A stretch of 64,000 nt of DNA from positions 2,331,001 to 2,395,000 of the forward strand of contig NZ_CP048878.1 of NCBI RefSeq assembly GCF_011009015.1, read 5' to 3'. The DNA is from Spartinivicinus ruber. GTDB taxonomy: Bacteria; Pseudomonadota; Gammaproteobacteria; Pseudomonadales; Zooshikellaceae. How positions within the stretch are numbered: the first letter of the stretch is position 1; every line of letters starts with the position of its first letter. Shown here piece after piece: positions 28,293 to 37,211 of the stretch. A program made the translations under genes and the position numbers. The notes below the pieces were generated by a model. The model did no database searches. It was not told the DNA's origin and saw only the letters and a list, made by a program, of their open reading frames with translations.

Positions 28293-28659
28293 AATTGTTG
28301 AAGCTATTAGCCACTTAAAAATAAAGTTTGTTACTGTAACACAATTGTCTTATTAAGGTTAAATGCTTTCTAATGGCCACTTATACCAGTCCTGCCTTCC
28401 ATTGATCGATATTTTGGGCTGTTAAACCAAGCTTAGCTTGAATATCACGATGGATATCAAAGATTATGGATATTGTGGTTCAACCATTGGTTTTATTGTC
28501 AGCAAGGTTTGGCGGCTCCAAGACTTAAGCGTAGTAAGTTATGACTGGTATTTGCTTAGTGGTGATTAAAGGGTGACCAATTTGGTTGCTAGCTATACTG
28601 ACTGTATAACGTTGTAACAGCTTGCCTAAATGACCTGGAATGATAACGGATATCTGCTC
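28293..28659. other. Divergent intergenic region
   Basis: About 370 bases between the MoxR operon and a divergent membrane-protein gene. No intact gene. On the minus strand from about 28460 to 28381 a short frame ends ...IQAKLGLTAQNIDQWKAGLV before a stop; it may be the tail of a decayed gene but is too short to name. Confidence 0.4.
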
Positions 28660-29427
28660 ATGACTGAGACAAACCCTTATAAAAGCCCTGATGCTGATGT
28701 AGTAGGTGAGCATTCAACTGATCTGACTTTGCATGACCCTGTAAAACAAAATGTAGGTGCGGGGGTAACCTGGATTAGTGATGCTTTTAAATTATTTACC
28801 AGTAAACCTGGGATATGGATTGCTGCAACGATTGTTTACTGGGTAGTTGTATTTGTATTAGCGCTTATTCCCATTGTTAACCTGGTGTCTGGATTAGTGA
28901 CACCAATTTTTACTGCAGGCTTTGTCTACGCCAGTTATAAGCTGGATACGGGGCAGGGCATGGAAGTGGTTGATATTTTTGAAGGGTTTCAGCGAAAGCT
29001 GGGCACTCTGGTATTAGTCGGGGTATTTAGTTTAGTGCTTTCAATTATTGTAATTGCTGTGTTATTTCTGTTAGCCATGGCTTTTGGGGTTAGTCTGTCA
29101 TCCCAAACAGCTGGAGGTGCTCAAGAATTTAATGCAGCTTTAGGTATTATCTTTGCACTCTTATTTTTAGCTTTTTTGTTACCCATTATTATGATGATTT
29201 GGTTTGCACCCGCATTAGTTATGCTAAATGATATGGGAGCTTGGCCTGCCATGGTGATGAGCTTCAAAGGGTGTTTGCGTAATATTTTACCATTTCTTGT
29301 CTATGGCATTTTTATGTTCGTCATGGCGATTATTGCGGCAATACCTTTATTATTGGGCTATTTAGTATTGATGCCAGTAATGTATGCCTCTATTTATACA
29401 GCATATAAATCTATTTATATTAAATAA
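28660..29427 (+). CDS. BPSS1780-like multi-pass membrane protein
   Basis: Membrane protein of unknown function with about five hydrophobic segments after a short polar N-terminus (MTETNPYKSPDADV, a frequent opening of this group). The core WISDAFKLFTSKPGIWI and DIFEGFQRKLGTLVLVG match the BPSS1780 family as I recall it. I use the ATG at 28660; an in-frame ATG at 28630 adds ten non-conserved residues. It is divergent from the RDD gene and may be functionally tied to it, but nothing proves this. Confidence 0.75.
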   Translation: MTETNPYKSPDADVVGEHSTDLTLHDPVKQNVGAGVTWISDAFKLFTSKPGIWIAATIVYWVVVFVLALIPIVNLVSGLVTPIFTAGFVYASYKLDTGQGMEVVDIFEGFQRKLGTLVLVGVFSLVLSIIVIAVLFLLAMAFGVSLSSQTAGGAQEFNAALGIIFALLFLAFLLPIIMMIWFAPALVMLNDMGAWPAMVMSFKGCLRNILPFLVYGIFMFVMAIIAAIPLLLGYLVLMPVMYASIYTAYKSIYIK

Positions 29428-29573
29428 GGGCGGCCTCATTTTTTAACAAATACCTTCTGGTAATTAGCCAGTAATTTTTATAACTGCTTTTTTTGGGAGT
29501 TAATCTGTCAGCACGGAAGGCACAGCTTCATTATACTGTAACTAATTTACTGCAAAAGTATTGATAAAACATT

Positions 29574-30782
29574 GTGATTCTTTTTTATCAACTTAGTATA
29601 ATCAGGTGGGTGGTTTTCATAGCCTGGTTGTTGTTGCTAGGGTTAGAAAGTCGTTGGGCTGTTGCCAAAGCGCCTGTCAAAATAGGCTTGTCACTGGGTT
29701 TAACCGGGCGGTATGCCTTGATGGCTGATATGCAGCAAAAGGCTTATCGACTTTGGCAACGCCAGATTAACGCCCGCGGTGGTTTGTTAGGACGACCGGT
29801 TGAGATTATTATAAAAAATGATCAAAGCCAAAAAATGTTAGCCCCTGCGTTATATGAAGAACTGATTACCAAAGAAAAAGTTGAGTTTATTTTTGGTCCA
29901 TATTCTAGCGGTATTACCCTAGCCGTATCGGGAGTGGCTGAGCGTTATGGCTATCCTATGTTAGCCGCAGGTGCCGCTTCCGATAAGATATGGCAGCATG
30001 GTTTTAGTAATGTATTTGGTATGTGGACACCAGCCAGTCGTTATACCCTAGGCTTTCTAAAAATGCTGCTAATAATGGAGGAGGATAACTTAGCCATCGT
30101 TAGTCCTGATGACAGCTTCTCTAAAAGTGTTGGCTTAGGTGCGCGGGAATGGGCTAAACGTTTGGGCTTAACCATCAAGTTTTACCAGGTTTTTGAAAAA
30201 GGACTGGTGAATTATAAGGTGTTAGCCACAGCCGTGCGTCAATCTGGAGCGCAAATTCTAATGATGACTGGCCACTTTAATGAGTCGGTCGAAATGCGTC
30301 GAGCATTAACGGCAATTAATTGGCAGCCACGGGGTTATTTGGCCACAGTGGGCCCAACTCTGCCAAAATATTTAACTGAGCTAGGACCTGCTGAAGCTGA
30401 AAATACCTTTGCTATTTCCATTTGGGAACAAATTAAAGATCAGGGTAGCATCCAAGGTGGATCACAAGGATTTGCGAAAGACTTTGAAGCGACTTATAAC
30501 ATTTCGCCTTCTTATCATGCTGCAACGGCTTTTGCTGCTGGGCAAATTTTGGAAGCAGCTATCAAACGAGCAAACTCATTCGATCGAAATAAGGTAAGAG
30601 AAGCCTTGTTTACACTGGACACTTATAGCCTCATTGGGCGTTATGCCGTTGATCGAACTGGTGTACAAGTGAAAAGATTCCCTCTTACTATTCAATGGCA
30701 GCAAGGCAAGAAAGAAATTGTTTGGCCTGAGGCACTACGAACTAAACTACCTATTTTTATACCGACTGAAAAAGCCAATTAG
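29574..30782 (+). CDS. Periplasmic ligand-binding protein (branched-chain amino acid type)
   Basis: Type I periplasmic binding protein of the LivJ/Peripla_BP_6 group. A GTG start leads into a hydrophobic signal (residues ~8-25), then KIGLSLGLTGRYALMADMQQ, the family opening, RQINARGGLLGRPVEIII and the hinge region FIFGPYSSGITLAVSGVAE. No ABC permease is near. It is followed 20 bases later by a membrane GGDEF-EAL protein, so it more likely serves as the ligand-sensing partner of that protein than as a transporter part. The ligand is unknown. Confidence 0.84.
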   Translation: MILFYQLSIIRWVVFIAWLLLLGLESRWAVAKAPVKIGLSLGLTGRYALMADMQQKAYRLWQRQINARGGLLGRPVEIIIKNDQSQKMLAPALYEELITKEKVEFIFGPYSSGITLAVSGVAERYGYPMLAAGAASDKIWQHGFSNVFGMWTPASRYTLGFLKMLLIMEEDNLAIVSPDDSFSKSVGLGAREWAKRLGLTIKFYQVFEKGLVNYKVLATAVRQSGAQILMMTGHFNESVEMRRALTAINWQPRGYLATVGPTLPKYLTELGPAEAENTFAISIWEQIKDQGSIQGGSQGFAKDFEATYNISPSYHAATAFAAGQILEAAIKRANSFDRNKVREALFTLDTYSLIGRYAVDRTGVQVKRFPLTIQWQQGKKEIVWPEALRTKLPIFIPTEKAN

Positions 30783-30802
30783 TAGCAACAAAGGTATGAG
30801 TA

Positions 30803-33277
30803 ATGCTAAAGAAATTAACGAACTCTTTTGCATTTCGTGTATTCACCCCTTTTTTGGTGTTTGTCAGTTTGGTGGTAATCACTTTATATCTATTTACCTC
30901 GTACTCTATTTCTGATTCTGCTAACCATCAAATTAGAGAAAACCTCAACTGGTTATCCCGCAGTGTTTTGTATATTTGTGATACTAACTTAGATAAGCTA
31001 TTTCAAACCGGTAAAGCCACCAATGAAAAATTGGTCAGGTTGGAAAAAGTTTCCACAATGGTGGCTATTGAGGACTTTGTGCGCGCAAATAATGTGGGGG
31101 TGGTAGTATTTGATGAAAACCGCCAAGAAGTGATTGTTAAAACAGAGTTACCTAGAGAAACGTTGTCTATTATAGAAAACTTGTTGTTAACGAATAATTT
31201 ATCGCTTATTCCTGCCAAGCTAGAAGGTTATATTGTTTATTCCCAGCTGTTTCAACCTTGGCAGTGGCATATCATTTTATTGAAACCTAAAGCACAGGCA
31301 TTGCGGACAATGGAACAGCCTATTTACCGATATGCGTTTAGTGTGGCGCTGATAACCATTGTGATTGTGACTGGGCTGATGTTCTATTTCTTAAGTTATA
31401 AAGTAAGAAACCCAATAAATCGTATTATTGGAGCTATTAAAGAAGGGAATCAACCGAATTACAGTGGTGTCTTTGAGTTTGAGTTTTTAAGTGACAGTAT
31501 AGCGGGTATGATGCACTCCCTAACTGAGAAGACCCACTTATTAGAAACTACCAACCAGGAAATAGAAAAAGCGAAAGCGCAACTAAGTGATGCAATTGAA
31601 AGCATGTCGGAAGGGTTTGTCTTATTTGATGATAAAGATCACCTTGTTTTATGTAATCAGCACTTTAGAGACTTTTATAGTTTAACGTTGCTGCCGGAAC
31701 ATGCTTCATTTCAAGAAATCTTACGGGTTATGTATCGAGAAGGGGTCGTTTCAGTTGAGGTACCTTTGGAAACCTGGGTTAAAAGCATCATTCAGACTAG
31801 AGATAAAGTAGGACGAGCCCACCTGATTGAGTTAAACCAAGATCGCTTTATTGAATTTAGAGAATATGCCACCAGTGATGGTGGGGTAGTTGGTATTCAT
31901 ACTGATATTACTGAGCGCAAAATGGCTGAGCAACGGTTGCAGTATCTGGCATCATACGACATGTTGACTAATTTACCGAATCGGGTGATGTTTCAAAACG
32001 AATTAAAGAAAAATATTAATCGAGCTGAACGGTTTGATGGAATTGTTGCGCTATTTTTCATTGATTTAGATAAGTTTAAGGATGTGAATGACACACTAGG
32101 GCATATGGTAGGTGATGAGCTGCTAAAAAAAGTAGCAAATATTTTATTAAAGTCTATTCGTGGGTTTGATATTGCTGCCAGACTAGGGGGGGATGAGTTT
32201 GCAGTTATTTCCAGTGATTTACGTTCTGAAGTTGAAGCAGAAAATATGGCACAACGAATGAATGATCTGCTGAATTGCAATGTTGATTGTGAAGGACATA
32301 GTATTCACATTGGTGCCAGCATCGGTGTTACCTTATTTCCTTATGATGGTAATGACAGTGATCAACTATTAAAAAATGCTGATATGGCGATGTATGAAGC
32401 CAAGAATCTTGGCCGTAATCAATACCGGATGTATAACGATGAAATGAATCAGCGAGTACAAGAACGTAATGAATTAGAAAAAGACATGCATCGTGCATTA
32501 ATGAACAATGAGTTTTTAGTTTTTTATCAGCCGAAAGTTGACTTAAATACCTTTAAGGTAGTGGGTATGGAAGCATTAATTCGTTGGCAGCACTCTGATA
32601 GAGGTTTAATTACCCCGAATAAATTTATTCCTATTGCTGAACAAAGTAATCTAATAACTGATATTGGTGAGTGGGTGTTAGAAGAAGCGTGTAAGCAATG
32701 TAAAGTATGGAATGATGTCAGTCAGTTGGGAGCACTACAAGTTGCTGTTAATTTATCTGCCTCACAGTTTAAATATGGTGATATTACGGGGACTATTGAT
32801 AGGGTATTGCAGGACCAGGCAATGGAACCTGCCTTTTTAGAAGTTGAAATTACTGAAACGATGGTAATGAATGATGCTGATGCTGTTTCCCAAGCGCTGC
32901 ATCATTTTGCCCGACGAGGTGTGGGTATTTCTATTGATGACTTTGGAACTGGTTATTCATCCTTGGCTTATTTGTGGCGTTTTCCCGTTAACAAAGTCAA
33001 GATAGACCGGTTTTTTGTCAAAGACTTACTTCATAATCATGAATCTCAAGCAATAGTCCGTTCCGTGATTAGCCTTGCGCATAGCTTAAATTTAGTGGTA
33101 ATTGCTGAAGGTGTAGAAACGAAAAAACAACTGGAATTTTTACAGGATTTAAAGTGCGATCAAGCCCAAGGCTATCTGTTTACTCCTCCATTACCTGCTG
33201 CTAGATTTGTCGAGTGGATGAAACAATATCAGGAAAATCAGGCACAAAAAGGTGCATATCGAAAAGTGGGGAGATAG
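30803..33277 (+). CDS. Membrane PAS-GGDEF-EAL c-di-GMP enzyme
   Basis: Bifunctional cyclic-di-GMP signalling protein. Two membrane helices (~11-33 and ~178-198) bracket a periplasmic sensor region; a PAS domain (~255-370, SMSEGFVLFDDKDHLVLCN) is followed by a GGDEF domain with intact LGGDEF and an RGFD inhibitory site just before it, and an EAL domain with intact MEALIRW and DDFGTGYSSLAYL. Both activities are possible. It forms a two-gene unit with the binding protein upstream, suggesting that periplasmic ligand occupancy sets c-di-GMP output. Confidence 0.93.
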   Translation: MLKKLTNSFAFRVFTPFLVFVSLVVITLYLFTSYSISDSANHQIRENLNWLSRSVLYICDTNLDKLFQTGKATNEKLVRLEKVSTMVAIEDFVRANNVGVVVFDENRQEVIVKTELPRETLSIIENLLLTNNLSLIPAKLEGYIVYSQLFQPWQWHIILLKPKAQALRTMEQPIYRYAFSVALITIVIVTGLMFYFLSYKVRNPINRIIGAIKEGNQPNYSGVFEFEFLSDSIAGMMHSLTEKTHLLETTNQEIEKAKAQLSDAIESMSEGFVLFDDKDHLVLCNQHFRDFYSLTLLPEHASFQEILRVMYREGVVSVEVPLETWVKSIIQTRDKVGRAHLIELNQDRFIEFREYATSDGGVVGIHTDITERKMAEQRLQYLASYDMLTNLPNRVMFQNELKKNINRAERFDGIVALFFIDLDKFKDVNDTLGHMVGDELLKKVANILLKSIRGFDIAARLGGDEFAVISSDLRSEVEAENMAQRMNDLLNCNVDCEGHSIHIGASIGVTLFPYDGNDSDQLLKNADMAMYEAKNLGRNQYRMYNDEMNQRVQERNELEKDMHRALMNNEFLVFYQPKVDLNTFKVVGMEALIRWQHSDRGLITPNKFIPIAEQSNLITDIGEWVLEEACKQCKVWNDVSQLGALQVAVNLSASQFKYGDITGTIDRVLQDQAMEPAFLEVEITETMVMNDADAVSQALHHFARRGVGISIDDFGTGYSSLAYLWRFPVNKVKIDRFFVKDLLHNHESQAIVRSVISLAHSLNLVVIAEGVETKKQLEFLQDLKCDQAQGYLFTPPLPAARFVEWMKQYQENQAQKGAYRKVGR

Positions 33278-33295
33278 GTTGCCTTTTACTTTTCA

Positions 33296-33324
33296 GGAGT
33301 AGCGAAAGTATATCCAGCTACTCC
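33296..33324 (+). terminator. Hairpin after the GGDEF-EAL gene
   Basis: Perfect 8-bp stem GGAGTAGC / GCTACTCC with a 13-base loop, 18 bases after the stop. There is no long T-tract, so termination efficiency is uncertain. Confidence 0.5.
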
Positions 33325-33420
33325 ATGGTAGACACTGAGTTATTATATTGACTCTGTTATAATGATTAGGTTAACACCTATAGTCTTGCTTTTCTTTGTG
33401 ATAAAACCTTTATCTCATTT

Positions 33421-34692
33421 TTATGATAAACCACCACCTCTAAAATACTCCCAATCTTGCACCACGCATCTAGCATAGTGCACTGAGACTGCAGATAGGA
33501 GTTTGATAAAATCCTTTTGATTTTCCATTAGCTCATTTTTAACGTAATGAATAAATCGGTGGTTGGGTTCTTGTACTTGAATAGAGCCGCGGGCATGTTC
33601 TTTGCCTAATATTTCGCCCCATACTTCAGCTATTGTTAAATAGTGCTTGGGTTTAAATAGCTTATGGGTGGGAAAGTCTTTTTTAAATGGGGAGCGTTCT
33701 CTTACAGAATAAACTTCATCGTTATAATTTAGCCAGCCTAGCCAGGCATCTGGGTGTTCAGCAATTGCGGAGTAGGCATTGGCATGGCGCTGGCCTTCAT
33801 TGGTAAATTGGCTGTTATACCAGTTTTGTTCAATTTTCGAAAAGCAACGAATAGCGGCGGGTTGCTGTTGTTGTTTAATGTCTAAAATAATATTTTCTTC
33901 CGGGGTGGGGCCTTGGATTAATGCATAAAAGCGTTGATTACCTAGCGAGCCCATACCGGCTTTGACTCGTTTTACTAGATCTAATACTTCAAAACGGCTG
34001 GTAAAATTTTGAGTAACGGACTGTTGGCAACGGTGATAGTCCAGTAAAGCCCCTGTTAAGTTTGTTTTAACATGATCAGATAGTTCAATCAGTTTAGCAT
34101 TTGTATAATTGAAGTGGTTTAAGTCAGGTGTAGTCCATTTCTCTAGCATGCTTAAGCGGGTATTATTCTTATGGACTTTTTGCAAAAACTTTCTAATTGG
34201 TTTGGCTGCATTCTCAATATAAATGGTAGAGTCATCAGCTTCGCTAGCAACAATACCTTGTAAATAGGCCGAACCTAATAACTTTATTGCTTCTTCAGCA
34301 AAGTCTTGTTGATAATAATCACGCTGTTGTAAGTCCAAAACTAAACTGGAGGCTAACCGCCATAAGTCGAACTGGTAATCAGCAATAATGGCATCGTCAA
34401 AATCATCCATACCATAGTAAACCCGATCATAGTGATCGTGCAGGGCACCAAAATTATACACATGGGCATCACCTTGCAACCACACTTGTGTTTCGGGGCG
34501 ACCACCATAAAGGCTGATGCGCCAGTCACGGGAAACGTCGTGCCAGTAAATGTGATTTGTGCCTCTGAAAAAAACAAAGGGAGACACTTGCATTTTTTCA
34601 AACTTTAAACGTCGATCAGCATCACTGGACTGTTGATTAAATTGGTTAATTTGTTCTAAAACGTATGCCTGGCGAGTATGCAGTACTTTCAT
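33421..34692 (-). CDS. DUF2252 family protein
   Basis: Cytoplasmic protein of the DUF2252 family, distantly kinase-like in fold. Motifs seen: MQVSPFVFFRGTNHIYWHD near residue 35, QVWLQGDAHVYNFGA near 75 (the GDxHxxNFG block that gives the kinase-like reading) and YGMDDFDDAIIADYQFDLWRLASS near 95. About 423 residues, normal. I use the ATG at 34692, eight bases after GGTGA; a TTG at 34707 would overlap the DUF2269 stop. It lies directly behind the DUF2269 gene and is probably co-transcribed. Substrate unknown. Confidence 0.88.
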   Translation of the reverse strand: MKVLHTRQAYVLEQINQFNQQSSDADRRLKFEKMQVSPFVFFRGTNHIYWHDVSRDWRISLYGGRPETQVWLQGDAHVYNFGALHDHYDRVYYGMDDFDDAIIADYQFDLWRLASSLVLDLQQRDYYQQDFAEEAIKLLGSAYLQGIVASEADDSTIYIENAAKPIRKFLQKVHKNNTRLSMLEKWTTPDLNHFNYTNAKLIELSDHVKTNLTGALLDYHRCQQSVTQNFTSRFEVLDLVKRVKAGMGSLGNQRFYALIQGPTPEENIILDIKQQQQPAAIRCFSKIEQNWYNSQFTNEGQRHANAYSAIAEHPDAWLGWLNYNDEVYSVRERSPFKKDFPTHKLFKPKHYLTIAEVWGEILGKEHARGSIQVQEPNHRFIHYVKNELMENQKDFIKLLSAVSVHYARCVVQDWEYFRGGGLS

Positions 34693-34700
34693 AGTTAAGG

Positions 34701-35177
34701 TCACCAAAGAGTGGGTTTAAACACCATAAAATAAAAAATGATGATTACGCTAATAAAAGCGGGCCAGCCTAAGCTATACCAATAAGTCATTAATTTTCGA
34801 TAGCGGGTGGGTAGTGGTTGGTTTTTGCTAAGTGCTGTTTTGGCTAGCTTAGCGACTTTAATTTGAATATAAACTACTGGTAGCCAACATAGCCCAATGA
34901 TTACGTACAAAAGCAAACTTGCCATTACCCAAGAAGTGGTGAGGGGTAATCCCACCAGCATTAACATCCAAATACCTGTAACAGGCTGAATAATGACAGC
35001 AGGTGTGGTAAACAGCCAGTCAGCTAATACGACATTTTGGCTGGTAATGGCGATGGTATTCAGGTTTTGGCTACGATCAGCACGCCACATATAAAATGCC
35101 GTACCTAATCCAGTACCGAACAGCAAAGTGGAAGAAATGATATGCACTAATTTTAATAATAAATAATACTCAGCCAT
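34701..35177 (-). CDS. DUF2269 family membrane protein
   Basis: Four-helix inner-membrane protein. The start LKLVHIISSTLLFGTGLGTAFYM with its conserved His is typical of DUF2269. It has 158 residues. No cofactor motif beyond the His residues can be named. It is the first of a two-gene minus-strand unit with DUF2252, eight bases apart. Confidence 0.82.
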   Translation of the reverse strand: MAEYYLLLKLVHIISSTLLFGTGLGTAFYMWRADRSQNLNTIAITSQNVVLADWLFTTPAVIIQPVTGIWMLMLVGLPLTTSWVMASLLLYVIIGLCWLPVVYIQIKVAKLAKTALSKNQPLPTRYRKLMTYWYSLGWPAFISVIIIFYFMVFKPTLW

Positions 35178-35309
35178 TTAATTCTTTACCTTAAGCGGGG
35201 TGTTGTAAAAACTAGGGGATATGAGATAACAGGGTATTCTGTTATTTCATATCTGACTCATAAGTTTACATAAGGGTGCATCTAAAAAAGTGCATTATTA
35301 GGTATACCT

Positions 35310-36596
35310 TTAACGTGCTTCTTTAATTGCCCAATAACACCATATCATCATTAAAACCGCTACATTTTTGATAAGTCCACCCAAAGGATCTAGCCAAGTA
35401 AATGGCGCAAATACCCCTAACATTAAGGTGTAACCTAAAACTGATAATACCATTAAACCCAGAATTAACGTCGGTCGCCAGTTTAGAATAAATAAAATAC
35501 ATAAACTGATGTCTAATACACTGGTGATTACCACAAGTGTTGATTGGTATTCAGTTGGAATTGACAGATCATTTAAAATAGGGGAGAACTGATCTGGGTT
35601 TGTCAGAAAGCCAGCTCCAGCTGAAAATAGCCAAATAAGTACAATGGCAAACCAAAGTATGGGCCTCACCCAATAAAGTCGAGCATGCCAGCGGTCTTGG
35701 ACAAAACTAGGGGTGTTTAATAGTGTCGTTTTGACAGATTGTGGTATGTAATTCAACTCCTTAGTCAAATCCTGATATTCATTATCCGGTGCGACATTAC
35801 CCTGTTCCAGCATAGCTAAAAGTGTGTCATTAAACGGTACAATATTGAGTTTACTGTTCAATTTAGTGAATGGTTTAAACAAACTTATAGGAGTGGGTAA
35901 CCAGCGAGGCTCAGGCCATTTTAACCACCGCCTTAGGGAACCTAAATAATCTTTGATAGATAACACCTCTGGACCAACGGGATAAAAAACCCGCTTGTTT
36001 CCTTGATATGTCAGCAGCCGGCTAACAACATTGGCCAGGTCTTCCAATAAAATAGGCTGAAATTGTTGGCTGCCATCTCCAGCTAGGGGAATCACCGGCA
36101 AACTGGCTATCGCTCTCATTAGTGAAGTGCCTCCATAGGAGCCCCGGCAAGATAAAACAACAGATGGCCTGACAATAATGCCTGATGGAAAATACTCAAT
36201 AAGGTAATCATCAAACTGATGTTTGCTCTTGATAAAGGCACCATCAGTAGGGTTTCCAAGAGCAGATAACTGAATAAAGCAGTTGATGCCTTGTTGTAAG
36301 CAGGCTTCAGCTAGTGCTTTAGGCGCTTGGTAATGTAATTGCTCAAAATCACCTGGCTTGGACTCCGTTAAAATCCCTGCACAATTAATCACTGCGTCAA
36401 TGTGCTTTAAATGGGGTAACCAGCTTTCAGGGGTTAAGTAGTTGGCTAGGTTTACTTGAGTAATCGACAAGTTGGGATGATCCGGTAAATTACGTGGGTT
36501 TCGTACACAAGCACACACCAGATGCCCCTGGTGTAATAATTCAGCCACAATAGCACTACCAATAAAGCCAGCGGCACCCGTTATTAAAATCTTCAA
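35310..36596 (-). CDS. SDR-type NAD(P)-dependent epimerase fused to a DoxX-like membrane domain
   Basis: Two-part protein. Residues 1-~290 form an extended short-chain dehydrogenase/reductase domain with the nucleotide-binding GAAGFIGSAIVAELL at 7-21 and DAVINCAGILTES near 72; the usual YxxxK is seen only weakly (ASALGNPTD, then SKHQFDDYL). Residues ~305-428 hold four helices of the DoxX-like type. Such fusions are known in proteobacteria; the substrate is not. It is the last gene before the flagellar region and is transcribed away from it. Confidence 0.82.
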   Translation of the reverse strand: MKILITGAAGFIGSAIVAELLHQGHLVCACVRNPRNLPDHPNLSITQVNLANYLTPESWLPHLKHIDAVINCAGILTESKPGDFEQLHYQAPKALAEACLQQGINCFIQLSALGNPTDGAFIKSKHQFDDYLIEYFPSGIIVRPSVVLSCRGSYGGTSLMRAIASLPVIPLAGDGSQQFQPILLEDLANVVSRLLTYQGNKRVFYPVGPEVLSIKDYLGSLRRWLKWPEPRWLPTPISLFKPFTKLNSKLNIVPFNDTLLAMLEQGNVAPDNEYQDLTKELNYIPQSVKTTLLNTPSFVQDRWHARLYWVRPILWFAIVLIWLFSAGAGFLTNPDQFSPILNDLSIPTEYQSTLVVITSVLDISLCILFILNWRPTLILGLMVLSVLGYTLMLGVFAPFTWLDPLGGLIKNVAVLMMIWCYWAIKEAR

Positions 36597-36768
36597 TTTG
36601 GCAACTCTCTGATTTAATCAATTACAGGGTTATTTCAACACCTTCGCTATAGTAAATAAGAAACCTTCTTAGATATGTAACAGGGTCCGAAGAAAACATC
36701 AAAAACTTCTTTAACTCTTTATTATAACTATCTGAATAAGCTAACTATTTTTAGCCTAACTTAATGTA

Positions 36769-36784
36769 TGGCGTAAAAAATGCA
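36769..36784 (+). promoter_or_regulatory. Sigma-54 promoter of fliE
   Basis: TGGCGTaaaaaATGCA keeps the GG and GC dinucleotides (36770-71 and 36782-83) at the 12-base step that sigma-54 needs. Start of transcription would be near 36795, about 42 bases before the fliE ATG. Flagellar fliE operons are sigma-54/FleQ dependent in related bacteria. Confidence 0.72.
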
Positions 36785-36836
36785 GCCTCCTGTTAGAAAG
36801 CCAATTGTTTGTCATCGGGTGCGCAGGGAGTTACAT

Positions 36837-37193
36837 ATGTCTTCGCAGTTATCCATGAATCGTTTACTGGTTGAAATGAGGGCTATGCAGGCAGAAGCCA
36901 TGGCACAGCCTCTGCCTGGTAAGTTGCAGGCTAATGAGCAGAATACCGAAGGGGATGTCAAGCAAGTGACGCCTTCTTTTGGGGATATGTTTAAACAGGC
37001 TATTGATGCGGTGAATACTCAGCAGCAAGTTAGCAGTGAGTTAAAAGACCGCTACACGCGAGGGGATACCACAATTGATTTGCCCCAGGTGATGGTTGAA
37101 AGTCAAAAGGCCAGAGTGGCCTTTGATGCAATGGTAGAAGTGCGGAATAAGCTTGTCAGTGCTTATGAAGAGATCATGAAAATGCCAATTTAA
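36837..37193 (+). CDS. fliE: Flagellar hook-basal body protein FliE
   Basis: Small rod-base adaptor joining the MS ring to the rod. The 118 residues have the FliE core: FGDMFKQAIDAVNTQQQVSSEL, RYTRGDTTIDLPQVMVESQKA and AFDAMVEVRNKLVSAYEEIM at the C-terminus. The ATG at 36837 is chosen since GGGAG sits seven bases before it; an upstream in-frame ATG at 36780 overlaps the sigma-54 -12 element and cannot be transcribed from it. First gene of the fliEFGHIJ run. Confidence 0.95.
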   Translation: MSSQLSMNRLLVEMRAMQAEAMAQPLPGKLQANEQNTEGDVKQVTPSFGDMFKQAIDAVNTQQQVSSELKDRYTRGDTTIDLPQVMVESQKARVAFDAMVEVRNKLVSAYEEIMKMPI

Positions 37194-37211
37194 TGGTTGA
37201 GTATTATTGCA

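Noticed and set aside
28381-28470. Minus-strand frame ending in a gene-like tail (IQAKLGLTAQNIDQWKAGL)
   Set aside because: Only about 30 codons are open before a stop; no start or family could be assigned.
36780-36836. Upstream in-frame start for fliE
   Set aside because: The ATG at 36780 overlaps the -12 part of the sigma-54 element; GGGAG seven bases before 36837 fits the FliE start.
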